Shown in pieces: positions 52,678-61,733 of a DNA stretch of 64,000 nt. The stretch covers positions 2,316,501-2,380,500 of the forward strand of contig JAKZZE010000005.1 of assembly GCA_024220505.1 (NCBI GenBank), read 5' to 3'. The stretch's first letter is position 1. Each line of letters opens with the position of its first letter. Position numbers and translations under genes: made by a program. The notes under the pieces are model-generated. The model had not been told where the DNA came from. It was given only the letters and a program-made list of their open reading frames with translations, and did no database searches. This DNA is from Rhizopus arrhizus. Lineage: Eukaryota; Mucoromycota; Mucoromycetes; Mucorales; Rhizopodaceae.

Positions 52678-53338
52678 TACTGTAATTTTTCTTGTGATAG
52701 GTATTGTTTCGTTTAAATGGCCTTAAGAGTTTAGAAATAATTTGACTTTTCTTTGAAGTGTAAAAGAATTTGAGATCAAAAGCTTGTTTTTATGTTGATA
52801 AATTTGGTTTGCTTGTAGTAAGTGACCACCAGATCTTGTATTGTAGATCAAACAGTAAAAAGTAATAAGAGTTTTCTTGATAAGAGAATATAAGATTGAT
52901 ACGATGAAGATAATTTGACTTCAAAGGACTTGACTTGATGTATATGTAGGGGATCAGAAAGATTTTAAATGTAGATCCTTGAAGATATTCTTTTTATTTT
53001 ATGTTAAAGTAAAATATGTCAAAAGTAAAAAGTAAGTTATATCAAAAGTAAGTATATATCGAAAAGTAAGTAAGTCTTTCAAAAGTGAAAGGATAAAGGG
53101 ATATTTATAGGGTTGTGTTTTTTTTGTGTTTTTCTATTTTTGAACTTTTTTTGTTTATCTTCAGGGACTGATGTCCCTCCTACGACTGAGGTCCCTCCTA
53201 CGACTGAGTCCCTCCTAGGACTGAGTCCCTTCTTCCGCAAAAGTTACACCAACTGCGTCACACTACAATAGCTACACTGGTGTTAATGTTGTAATCTTTG
53301 TTACAGTAATTTTTGTTACATTGTTATTCCCATTCTTA
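52678..53338 (-). repeat. LTR-like unit B, copy 2, plus a relic of the second element's 3' end
   Basis: Starts TGTAATTTTTCTTGTG, with the GTGACCACCAGATCTTGTA core at 52822 and ATGAAGATAATTTGACTTC. At 53271-53310 a block (CTGGTGTTAATGTTGTAATC and onward) matches the last codons of the unknown ORF at 59196-59225 in 28 of 30 bases by eye, so the unit carries a scrap of that element's internal end. Contains an 18-bp tandem repeat. Confidence 0.55.
53166..53230. repeat. Tandem GACTGAGGTCCCTCCTAC repeat
   Basis: Three to four imperfect 18-bp units, GC-rich in an AT-rich setting. Confidence 0.8.
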
Positions 53339-53611
53339 TGTCGTGCTCTTTATAGTATTGTATATAAAAGGAAATATAGTCTTAAAGATTAGGTAGTGGA
53401 TAATTGTCCTTTTATTTCTAATAATTATTATGTCTATTTATATTACTTTACAAAACTAAGATATATACAAGTATTGTCATAATTCATGAGTCATGTTGAT
53501 ATTGAATATAAACAACTCTCTTGTGAGTCATAGCATGTAACTTGTTGAATACAAACTTCATTAAAAGGAAAGCAACACAAATATCCATATATAGAATAAA
53601 AAGATATGACA
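53339..53611 (-). repeat. 3' LTR of gypsy element 1
   Basis: Bounded by TGTC ... GACA (a 4-bp terminal inverted repeat), 273 bp. By eye it is identical over 252 bp to the copy at 58419-58670. On the coding (minus) strand it follows the polypurine tract. Confidence 0.85.
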
Positions 53612-53614
53612 ATA

Positions 53615-53624
53615 CCCCCTCTCC
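53615..53624 (-). promoter_or_regulatory. Polypurine tract of gypsy element 1
   Basis: GGAGAGGGGG on the minus strand, three bases before the 3' LTR start TGTCATATC. This is the plus-strand DNA primer site of an LTR retrotransposon. Confidence 0.8.
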
Positions 53625-53685
53625 AAAATGTTGATAGTCTCTTATCAACTAAGTAAGGAGAAGGAAACCAAAGGAAATCAGATTA

Positions 53686-56600
53686 TTAAGTCGAAGCAGA
53701 AACATGTGTGTCGTCTTCATTTCGAGCTGCTCTAGGAACGTACCAGGCTTTGTTTATAGAAGAACCATTGTATTTGCACAGGTGTAGTCTGTCAGTATGT
53801 ACCCAAGAGGAATAGATCTTGCCCGAAACTTCTTGCAGTTGATATGTGTTAAAATCTAAGTTTCGCTTGATCACCTTGTAAGGACCCATCCAATTGTATT
53901 CCAAACCTTTCTTGCTTTCATGCCGCATTAATACGTAATCACCAACAGTAAACACTTGTATGTTCTGATTTTTCAGCAGTGAATCCCAACGAGCTTTGTC
54001 AATAGCAGATTGTTTCCTTAATCTTTCTTCTGCAAGGTAACGGTTTTCACGTAATCGCCTAAGATAGTCCAAAGCATTTTGGGAGATCAACTCGGCATCC
54101 TGTTCAACGAATTCTTGTATAAAAGGTCTTTGATGGTCACCAGGAATACGAGGATCAACTCCATAAGTTAGATAAAATGGGCTAAAGCCGGTAGTGGTGT
54201 GTTTTCGAATGCGACAAGCAAATAAAGCAGCATCTATATACTCGTCCCAACTGTGAACAGCACCATCAACATATTTGGTGAGCATTTTCTTGAATGTTTG
54301 GTTGAGCCTCTCGCATTTTCCATTTGTTCTTGGATGAAAGGCACTAGTCAAATTGTGGCGAGTCTTAATTTTTTTTATATATTGCTTCACAACCTTGGAC
54401 ATGAAATTTGGTCCTCTATCTGTAATGATTTCTTGTGGGCACCCAAAACGCATAACTATTTCTTCATATATAAATTTTACAATTTCTTCACCTGTTGCAT
54501 TTTTCAGTGCTCTAGCAATAGGCCAATTGGTAGTATAGTCTACAGCCATCAGAAGCCATCGGTTTCCATTCCTTGTAATAGGCAGTTCACCTATAAAATC
54601 AAGATGCCATCTTGAAAAAGCTGGAGGTACTTCCAAAGGCTTCATAGGAGCATGGTGATTGTTTTTATCAGGAGAAGCAGCCAGTTGACACTTTGGGCAT
54701 TTAGAAATCCAAGCGTTGATGTCTTCTTGCATACGAGGCCACCAAACACGTGTCTTCATCAAATGATATATTGTGGTTCGACCAGAGTGACCATATCCAG
54801 CATGAAAATCATTTACTAAGTCAGCTCTTCTTGAAAAGGGTATAAACTTAAGTTCGATATGATTGTCAGTCTTTTGTATCTTTTCAATTCTATAAACCTG
54901 CTTGTCCTTAATCACGAAATGGTGTTTCAACTTGATTAAACTATCCTTTAGCTTCTCAGGCCATTTATCTTGATCATTCAAGTAATGCAGAGGCCAATCT
55001 TGTATGGGATCTTGCTCTAATATGGGAAGTGACTTGAGCGCCGCAGTTATATGATAGACATATCTCGGTTGTATAGATTTAGGGTCAGGAATTGAGTCAG
55101 GGCCATCTCTTCTCGATAGTAGATCAGGAATTTGATTGTCAGCACCAGGTTTGTACAAGATTTCAGGATCATATAGCTCAATTTCACTTAACCATCTTAC
55201 CAATCTGGGAGTCGGCTTGTTTTGAGATCGTAGGTACTTTAAGGGCAAGTGATCAGTGAATATTTGATAAGAATTACCTTCGATAAAGCATCTCCAAGTT
55301 CTCAGAGCATGCAATATACTGAGTAGTTCTCTCTCTTGTGCAGGGTAGTTTCTTTCCGCTTGCGACAATTTCTTCGATTCAAAAGCCAATGGTTTCCATA
55401 TTCCTTCAGATTCTTCTTGCATGAGTACAGCACCAATCGCAAAATCACTTGCATCACATTCAATTCGAAATGGTTTGTTCATATCAGGGGTCATCAAGAC
55501 TGGAGCACTTGAAATCATTTTCTTGATTAAATCGAAGCTCTTTTGACATTCATCATTCCATGTGATGGCACGACATTTGTGACCAGTACCTTTTGTTAAA
55601 TCTGTCAAGGATGCAGCAATACTTGCAAAGCCCGGAATAAATCTTCTATAGTGTTGTGCTAATCCAATGAATTGTCTAACTTGTTGGACGTTCTTTGGAA
55701 CTGGCCATGACTGAATCGCTTCAACTTTTTTGTTGTCAGGATGAATGCCTTTTTCATTGATAGTAAATCCAAGGAAGGTTAGTTCTTTTCGATTAAATTT
55801 GCATTTCTTTTTGTTTATAATAAGCTTAGCTTCGTCTAGTTTCTTCAATACTAAGCGTACATGCTCTTTATGTTGTTCTTCATTTCCATTTGTAAATATC
55901 AGAATATCATCAAGATAGACCATTACGAACTTATCAATATATTCCGATAATACCGAATTCATCATTTTTTGGAACGCAGGACCACTATTAGACAAACCAA
56001 AAGGTACCACTTTCCAACAGAATTGACCATAACGAGTACTTATTGCAGTTTTGATAGAGTCAGCTTCGGTTATTCTCTGTTGATGGAATCCATTAGTCAA
56101 ATCCAAAGAGGTAAAATGCTTAGCATTGTGTAGTCTCTCTAAACATTCATCTATCCTTGGTAGTTGTATCTTTTGTTTTAAAGTAACCTTGTTCAGCATA
56201 CGATAGTCACAGCACATTCTTAAATCACCATTTGGTTTTCTAACAAAAAGCACAGGATTTGACCACTCCGAAGCACATGGCTCAATCAGTCCTTTATTTA
56301 GCAGTTCATTCAGTTGTTTTTGCAGTTCAGAAAGTTCTAGAGGTGACATTTTGTATGGTGGTCTTGATACCGGTACAGTATCAGGCTTTGTCACAATTAT
56401 ATCTTGAGTGTCCCTCATTGGAGGCAATCCTGTGATTTCGCCTTTAAATACTTCAGGGAACTCCTTGCTAAATTCTGTAGACCATGAAGCATCAATATCA
56501 TTTATATTGTTTAGATATACCATTTCATTTTCTTTAAGATGTACTTGAGCAAAATAGCATTCTTCAATTTGTTTGGTCTTGTAAAGTCTTTCTAATTGTT

Positions 56601-58371
56601 TGGCAGATATCAAGTAGTTGACTTCATTCTGCTTCTTTATAAGTGATGTTGGTTCTTTAACTGGATGTAGTACTACCATTGACGAGTCAGGAAGCGCAAT
56701 CGTCCATGTACTATCAAACCAATCGGGTTTTGGCTTTACTTGCTTTAACCATGAGTTCCCCAAAATGATATCAAACTTCGATTCAAAAACGAAGGCCTTG
56801 AAAGTGCTAATAAAGTTCCTTTCCTCCCCCCTTATTTCCATTTTGCATGTAGCTTCACCATGAATAATCGTTTGTTCACCATTAGCAGTCTCAACAGCTT
56901 GATTCTTAACTGGATGGTATGATTCCACAAATTTGAGTACCTTTGGGTGAATATAATTTGAACTGGCTCCACTGTCAATCAAAGCATTGAATGCATGACC
57001 ATTTATGTAGATTTTGTACGTGGGTAATGTTGAATTTTTTGCATTGGTATTTAACAAAAAAGCACGATCTTGTGAAAAGTCAAAGGAATAAGGGGAAAGG
57101 TCAATTAAAGAATCTTTATTAACACTATCAAAAGAGCAATCATTATTTCGTTTAGGCAAAGTGTCATTATTACTTGTGTGAAATTCCATAGAATCAATAT
57201 TGTTGACTAAGTGATTCCTAAATGGCCTTGTTCGCTTGTATTGTCGATTTTGCCGTATTCTTGACTGCTCAAATTCTTTGATATCACGTATTCTTGTCCT
57301 ACAATCAGCCATTATATGTCCAGGTTTATTGCACCAATGACAAATTATCGTAGATCGTCTTGCATATCCATTATTCTGTCTGTTTTGTTGAAAATTGTTG
57401 TTGTCCTTGTTAGAGGCTACCATTGCATTGAGTTGATGTAACAATACAGATAAATCCATAGGATCGTTGACATATCTATCTTGTTGGATTTTTACAGGCA
57501 TCATTCCTACTTGTTGTGCGCTTTCAAATGCAATAGCGAATTTACTAGCTTCTTCTAGTGTCCGAGGTTCTTTAGTCAATACATGGATTCTAACATTGTC
57601 TTTCAATCCTCTAACAAATCTATCCAAGGATTCATCATCCGAAATATTTGGAAGATCTAGTAAAATGTCTTGGAAAACATCCACATATTCAATAACCGAT
57701 GATGATTGTTTGATGTTAGCTAATCTATCTCTTGCAGCTTGTTGAGAATAGGAGGGTTTGAAAGCATATTCTATATCTAACTTAAATCTTTCCCAAGTAG
57801 TCGATTGTTCATTCCTTTCTGTTAGTCTGTTCCACCATTTTTGGGCTCTGTCTCTCATAAGAGTGACTGCGTAAGGAATCCATTGATTACTGGGTACATT
57901 GTAAAATTGCAAATATCTTTCTACTTCTTGTATCCAAATGTTGATAGTTGCAGCATTTCTATCTCCACCATATGTCGAGGGAACTGGGATCCTGATATGG
58001 CTGTTTGTGTTCTCTGTGTTTTTAGGCATTGCTGAGCTTATTGCTGACGCGATCAGTTGTGCTAAATTTTCCATGTTAATATTGGTATTGTTATTGTAGC
58101 TCATAGGCGATTCTTCTAAATTAATATCTTCTTCTAAAATAAGTTGTCTGTTGTTGTTAAGTATAAAATCTGATGCGAATTTGTTTGCTATTGTCTCAAA
58201 GTATTCTGCTGTTTTTCTTCCGTAATTGATTCTTTGATCTTCAGGATATGTTGGGACTTTTCTGTAAGCAAGGTATTTTGTTCTAAATTCTGGTGCTAGT
58301 AATCTGTAAACTCTTTCTTCTATTTCAAAAATTCTTTGTTCTTGCGATATTGTTGGCTTACTACTTGACAT
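53686..58371 (-). CDS. Gypsy element 1 Gag-Pol polyprotein
   Basis: Single ORF of about 1561 residues from the ATG at 58371 (MSSSKPTISQEQ); the frame is open a little further up without an ATG. Order: capsid-type Gag (IWIQEVERYLQFYNVP, QKWWNRLTE), a CCHC knuckle CHWCNKPGHIMADC (about residue 345), protease ALIDSGASS (about 460), reverse transcriptase with YLDDILIF (about 817), RNase H (IECDASDFAIGAVL, FTDHLPLK), integrase HHCC zinc domain (HAGYGHSG ... CPKCQ, about 1190-1225), catalytic WHLDFIGELP, TDRGPNFMS and NGKCERLNQ, and a GPY/F-type tail (YNWMGPYKV). All catalytic motifs are intact. Gag and Pol are fused in one frame with no shift or stop, as in some Ty3/gypsy clades such as Tf1-like elements. 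No chromodomain seen. Confidence 0.95.
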   Translation of the reverse strand: MSSSKPTISQEQRIFEIEERVYRLLAPEFRTKYLAYRKVPTYPEDQRINYGRKTAEYFETIANKFASDFILNNNRQLILEEDINLEESPMSYNNNTNINMENLAQLIASAISSAMPKNTENTNSHIRIPVPSTYGGDRNAATINIWIQEVERYLQFYNVPSNQWIPYAVTLMRDRAQKWWNRLTERNEQSTTWERFKLDIEYAFKPSYSQQAARDRLANIKQSSSVIEYVDVFQDILLDLPNISDDESLDRFVRGLKDNVRIHVLTKEPRTLEEASKFAIAFESAQQVGMMPVKIQQDRYVNDPMDLSVLLHQLNAMVASNKDNNNFQQNRQNNGYARRSTIICHWCNKPGHIMADCRTRIRDIKEFEQSRIRQNRQYKRTRPFRNHLVNNIDSMEFHTSNNDTLPKRNNDCSFDSVNKDSLIDLSPYSFDFSQDRAFLLNTNAKNSTLPTYKIYINGHAFNALIDSGASSNYIHPKVLKFVESYHPVKNQAVETANGEQTIIHGEATCKMEIRGEERNFISTFKAFVFESKFDIILGNSWLKQVKPKPDWFDSTWTIALPDSSMVVLHPVKEPTSLIKKQNEVNYLISAKQLERLYKTKQIEECYFAQVHLKENEMVYLNNINDIDASWSTEFSKEFPEVFKGEITGLPPMRDTQDIIVTKPDTVPVSRPPYKMSPLELSELQKQLNELLNKGLIEPCASEWSNPVLFVRKPNGDLRMCCDYRMLNKVTLKQKIQLPRIDECLERLHNAKHFTSLDLTNGFHQQRITEADSIKTAISTRYGQFCWKVVPFGLSNSGPAFQKMMNSVLSEYIDKFVMVYLDDILIFTNGNEEQHKEHVRLVLKKLDEAKLIINKKKCKFNRKELTFLGFTINEKGIHPDNKKVEAIQSWPVPKNVQQVRQFIGLAQHYRRFIPGFASIAASLTDLTKGTGHKCRAITWNDECQKSFDLIKKMISSAPVLMTPDMNKPFRIECDASDFAIGAVLMQEESEGIWKPLAFESKKLSQAERNYPAQERELLSILHALRTWRCFIEGNSYQIFTDHLPLKYLRSQNKPTPRLVRWLSEIELYDPEILYKPGADNQIPDLLSRRDGPDSIPDPKSIQPRYVYHITAALKSLPILEQDPIQDWPLHYLNDQDKWPEKLKDSLIKLKHHFVIKDKQVYRIEKIQKTDNHIELKFIPFSRRADLVNDFHAGYGHSGRTTIYHLMKTRVWWPRMQEDINAWISKCPKCQLAASPDKNNHHAPMKPLEVPPAFSRWHLDFIGELPITRNGNRWLLMAVDYTTNWPIARALKNATGEEIVKFIYEEIVMRFGCPQEIITDRGPNFMSKVVKQYIKKIKTRHNLTSAFHPRTNGKCERLNQTFKKMLTKYVDGAVHSWDEYIDAALFACRIRKHTTTGFSPFYLTYGVDPRIPGDHQRPFIQEFVEQDAELISQNALDYLRRLRENRYLAEERLRKQSAIDKARWDSLLKNQNIQVFTVGDYVLMRHESKKGLEYNWMGPYKVIKRNLDFNTYQLQEVSGKIYSSWVHTDRLHLCKYNGSSINKAWYVPRAARNEDDTHVSAST

Positions 58372-58401
58372 AAATAAATTCTGTTGCAATTGGAATGTTT
58401 A

Positions 58402-58416
58402 CAACAGATGCTACCA
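58402..58416 (-). promoter_or_regulatory. Primer-binding site of gypsy element 1
   Basis: The minus strand reads TGGTAGCATCTGTTG two bases inside the 5' LTR end (GACA). The TGGTAGC start complements a tRNA 3' end ...GCUACCA, as in fungal initiator-Met tRNA; only the first seven bases fit that tRNA well, so the primer is uncertain. Confidence 0.55.
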
Positions 58417-58418
58417 AT

Positions 58419-58670
58419 TGTCGTGCTCTTTATAGTATTGTATATAAAAGGAAATATAGTCTTAAAGATTAGGTAGTGGATAATTGTCCTTTTATTTCTA
58501 ATAATTATTATGTCTATTTATATTACTTTACAAAACTAAGATATATACAAGTATTGTCATAATTCATGAGTCATGTTGATATTGAATATAAACAACTCTC
58601 TTGTGAGTCATAGCATGTAACTTGTTGAATACAAACTTCATTAAAAGGAAAGCAACACAAATATCCATAT
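58419..58670 (-). repeat. 5' LTR of gypsy element 1, truncated
   Basis: Identical by eye to 53339-53590. The last 21 bases of the LTR as seen on the left side (ending in GATATGACA) are missing; sequence switches to TGTAATTTTT, the start of an LTR-like B unit. Confidence 0.85.
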
Positions 58671-59172
58671 TGTAATTTTTTTGTTGCTTCAATGGCTTGT
58701 AAGAATTAACGGTTTTGAAATAGAGTAAAGTTGACGAAAGTGAATAAAAAAAAATAAGAGTTGGGTAAAGTATTGGTATTAAATTCGTTTGTAAGTGACC
58801 ACCAGATCTTGTTAAGTAGATCAAACTTGCTTGTAATAAGGTAACTTGATAAGAGTTTTAAGAATGTTTACAATGAAGATAATTGACTTCAAGGGACTTG
58901 TCTTGCTTGTATTTTAAGAGTATTATACCAAAAGATTCAGGGATAAAGATACTTGATTTATTGGATAAAATATATTTAAGATAAGTAAAGTTAAAATATA
59001 TATGTCAAGAGAAGTGAAGTAAAATAAAAATAAAAACTTGTCTATTTTATAGACAAAGAAAAATAAAGTTTCATTTTGATATAAGGTTTGATTTCAATAT
59101 AAGGTTTGATTTCGATATAAAGTTTGATTTTGAAATAAAGTTCAAAAAAAGAATAAGGTTCAAAATTAAAAA
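58671..59172 (-). repeat. LTR-like unit B, copy 3: probable 3' LTR of gypsy element 2
   Basis: Lies directly after the unknown third ORF of element 2 and starts TGTAATTTTT. It shares the GTGACCACCAGATCTTGTTAAG core (58795) and ATACCAAAAGATTCAGGGAT with B copy 1. A TG...CA end (..AATCACA, 59171-59177) would place the border just inside the ORF stop. No convincing polypurine tract was found next to it, so the border is tentative. Confidence 0.6.
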
Positions 59173-60072
59173 TCACAAACCGCAGCCATTGCTGGTGTTT
59201 ATGTTGTAATCTTCGTTACAGATGCCCGCTACAACCGCTTGCTCGTCCTCGAGCATTGAGACTCTTCCCCAGTCATCCAGTTTTCTTATTTTTTTATACA
59301 AATTTTTATGAATCGTGCATCCATTCAACACAAACCTGAGTGCCTCGTTCCTAGCTGCAACATAGAGTTGTATACATCTTTCATTGTTCCTTGGCTGTTC
59401 AAACTTGATGTGGCTCCAATCCACTATTGTTGTTGCCAGTCTATTTAGTACCTGTTCTCGGATATGTTCAAATTTTTCTTGTTCCTTCTGGTAGTGTTGT
59501 GACAATTCAAATTCTTCTTTGATGTTTTCTTCATAGAGAACAACAATGGGTTTCATGTCGGGCGTTTCCCAAGACCAGTTCTCAAGTTCAGTAAGTATAT
59601 CCTCATTATAATTTACTCCATACTCAATAGGCTTTTCATGTTTCTCTGGATTGGCAATCATATCCTCGAATTCTTCTTTGTCCACTTCTTGCTGGATTTT
59701 CAATACCAGTTTATCAATATAGTCCTTTTTGGTTATAGCCTCTTCTCCAATAAAGAACTCGAAGTTCTTTAAGCCCTCTTCATTCTCCATGAAGCTAATA
59801 TACATCTCCAAACCTTCTCTAAGACCATCTGCCCTTTTTGCAACACACAAAGTCTTGAAGTAGTCTTGTAATAACCATTTGATATAATCAGCGGCATTGC
59901 CGTTGCCTTCTTGAATGTCTTTGGCCATTTTTTCGACAGTAATCTTGGCTTGTTCCTTGAGGTATTCTGTTTGGTCCATTTCTTGATAGTTAATTGCTTG
60001 ATATGATTTTTTTTTTTCGATAATAAAGTCGATATATATATTGTTGAAAAACTGTTGTGTAACTTTTTGTTT

Positions 60073-60075
<3 letters not shown>
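59173..60075 (-). CDS. Unknown ORF in env position of gypsy element 2
   Basis: Minus-strand ORF downstream of the integrase ORF. The best start is ATG at 59979 (MDQTEYLKEQAKITVEKMAK, 268 residues); an in-frame ATG at 60075, right behind the poly(A) tract, would give about 300. The protein is acidic and helical (KILQQEVDKEEF-like, EENIKEEFELSQHYQKEQEKF), with WSWETPD, ATTIVDWSHIKFEQPRNNER and KLDDWGRVSMLEDEQAV. It has no signal peptide, no transmembrane helix and no zinc knuckle, so it does not look like an envelope or a canonical Gag. It is fully open and ends at the LTR. Function unknown; I know of no such ORF in fungal gypsy elements. Confidence 0.65.

Positions 60076-60143
<68 letters not shown>
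60075..60143 (-). repeat. 69-nt poly(A) tract between integrase and the third ORF
   Basis: Uninterrupted T69 on the plus strand (A69 on the element's coding strand), starting a few bases after the integrase stop (60146-60148) and ending at an ATG. Exact length in the genome is uncertain because long homopolymers slip in sequencing. Confidence 0.85.
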
Positions 60144-60145
60144 CT

Positions 60146-61495
60146 TTACTGAAACAGTTCATTCGTTTCCTTGTCCAAAACCAAACTTGAAACATTTCTC
60201 TCATTTTCAGCGTTCCACATTGTATTTGGTATAACGTACGGTTTCAGTCTATTCCCATGAACTCTTCTTATCCGAGTATCATTTGGATTCGTATTTTTTA
60301 TGTGATAAGTTCCTTTTCCTAAATTATTTTGAATGATGTAAGGTCCTTCCCATTTGTCTTGTAACTTTCCAGACCAAGATGTAGACATGTAGTCTTTGTA
60401 CAGGAGAACCATATCACCGAGTCTGAAAGGGGGCTTCAGTTCTTTTCGTTCATCTAAGATCTTGTTCTCTATAGCTTTCTTTTGAGCAGCCTGAGTTTGC
60501 TTAATGGCCTGTACTGATTGCTCACGTACCCAATTAAGATTATGAATTTGGTGAGTGGTCCTGTGCCATAACACTGTTTCAAATTTGTGAGAGCTTTTCT
60601 CAAATATTCGGTTGTCTATATCAAACGGCGTTTTTGGTTCATAGCCATACATTAAGAAAAATGGCGACTGCTTTGTCGTAGCTTGTTTAATGGAACGATA
60701 TGCAAATAAGGTAGCTGGTAGATAGAGATCCCAGTCTTCCTTTTCAGTGTCTGATCGTTTTTGTAGAATTTGACCAAGTGTTCGATTGAATCGTTCAATC
60801 AGGCCATTACTTTGTGGGTTGTACGGTGTTGTAGTCTTGTGAATAATAGAATAAGCTTGGCAAACTTTGCGTACCAAACCACTTAAGAAAGGTTTTCCGT
60901 TATCAGTAACCATGATGGTTGGACATCCGTGTCTACAAATAATATCTTCGTATAGAAATAGAGCAATCTCTGAAGAAGTCTGAAATCGTAACGGTCTTGC
61001 TTCAACATATTTTGTGAGGTAATCAATTGCTGCGACAATATACCGGTGTCCTGATCTTGAGGTTTGTACATGTTTCACGTCCAATGCGACTCTATCGAAA
61101 GGTTTTATGGAAACGGGAACTGGATAAAGTTCTTCTTTCAATGATTTTTTCCCAAATACTTGACATCTAGAACACGTTTTGACGTATTCAAAAATATCCT
61201 TCGCCATGTTGTCCCAATAGTACCGAGTTGCAATTTTATGTAAGGTATTATTGTATGCTAAGTGTCCACCTAGAGGATGTTGATGATACGCATTCATCAT
61301 TTCTTGGGCTTCTTGCTTGTTGAGAACCTTTCGTATGGTTCCATTTTCCGTATTGTATCTATATAATGTGTCTTTGTACAAAGTGAAATTAGGGGATTCC
61401 CTAATGAGGAATTTTTGTAAGCTTCTTGTTTCATCTTCTGGAATTTGCATAGTTTGCAAATATGTTGCCATCTGATCGATTTTTCGTTGTTCCAT
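60146..61495 (-). CDS. Gypsy element 2 integrase, separate ORF
   Basis: 449 residues from the ATG MEQRKIDQMATYLQ. Zinc domain HPLGGHLAYNNTLHKIAT ... CSRCQ (H-x4-H-x~30-C-x2-C), catalytic core ALDVKHVQTS, MVTDNGKPFLSG and NGLIERFNRTLGQ (D,D,E), then a GPY/F-type C-terminus (KWEGPYIIQNNLGKGTYHI, RRVHGNRLKPY). All key residues present. Unlike most gypsy elements it is not fused to RT-RNase H: its own ATG lies 238 bases after the RT ORF stop. Either pol is naturally split in this lineage or an old frame break was followed by reuse of an internal start. Confidence 0.92.
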   Translation of the reverse strand: MEQRKIDQMATYLQTMQIPEDETRSLQKFLIRESPNFTLYKDTLYRYNTENGTIRKVLNKQEAQEMMNAYHQHPLGGHLAYNNTLHKIATRYYWDNMAKDIFEYVKTCSRCQVFGKKSLKEELYPVPVSIKPFDRVALDVKHVQTSRSGHRYIVAAIDYLTKYVEARPLRFQTSSEIALFLYEDIICRHGCPTIMVTDNGKPFLSGLVRKVCQAYSIIHKTTTPYNPQSNGLIERFNRTLGQILQKRSDTEKEDWDLYLPATLFAYRSIKQATTKQSPFFLMYGYEPKTPFDIDNRIFEKSSHKFETVLWHRTTHQIHNLNWVREQSVQAIKQTQAAQKKAIENKILDERKELKPPFRLGDMVLLYKDYMSTSWSGKLQDKWEGPYIIQNNLGKGTYHIKNTNPNDTRIRRVHGNRLKPYVIPNTMWNAENERNVSSLVLDKETNELFQ

Positions 61496-61642
61496 TTTTT
61501 GATATATTATTATTTTGTGTTACTGTTTTGAATTTTTGCAATCTTATTGTTTCAGGATTCTTGTTGATGTGGAAATTTTTTTTTTTCTGCTTAATTTGGT
61601 TTTGTACTGTTTTTTAATGAATTTTTCTGGATTATTTATTTC

Positions 61643-61662
61643 AACTACCCCTCCCTGCCTCC
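61643..61662 (-). promoter_or_regulatory. Possible central polypurine tract in element 2
   Basis: The minus strand reads GGAGGCAGGGAGGGG in the spacer between the RT and integrase ORFs. It is as purine-rich as a true PPT and occurs well inside the element, like central PPTs of Ty1 or lentiviruses. Function not shown. Confidence 0.35.
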
Positions 61663-61733
61663 ATGTAGTTTGATAAAAATATAAAGTTGATAATATATAC
61701 ACGTTGTTAATTAATTGTAAATGTTGAGTTTTT

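Larger units (their letters stand above)
53339..58670 (-). mobile_element. Full-length Ty3/gypsy retrotransposon (element 1)
   Basis: About 5.3 kb with two LTRs, polypurine tract, primer-binding site and one uninterrupted gag-pol ORF on the minus strand. LTR identity and the open frame indicate a recent insertion, possibly active. The 5' LTR (right side) is cut short by 21 bp and abuts an LTR-like B unit; I see no target-site duplication. Confidence 0.92.

Noticed and set aside
54253..58035. Plus-strand ORFs across gypsy element 1
   Set aside because: Antisense shadows of the gag-pol frame.
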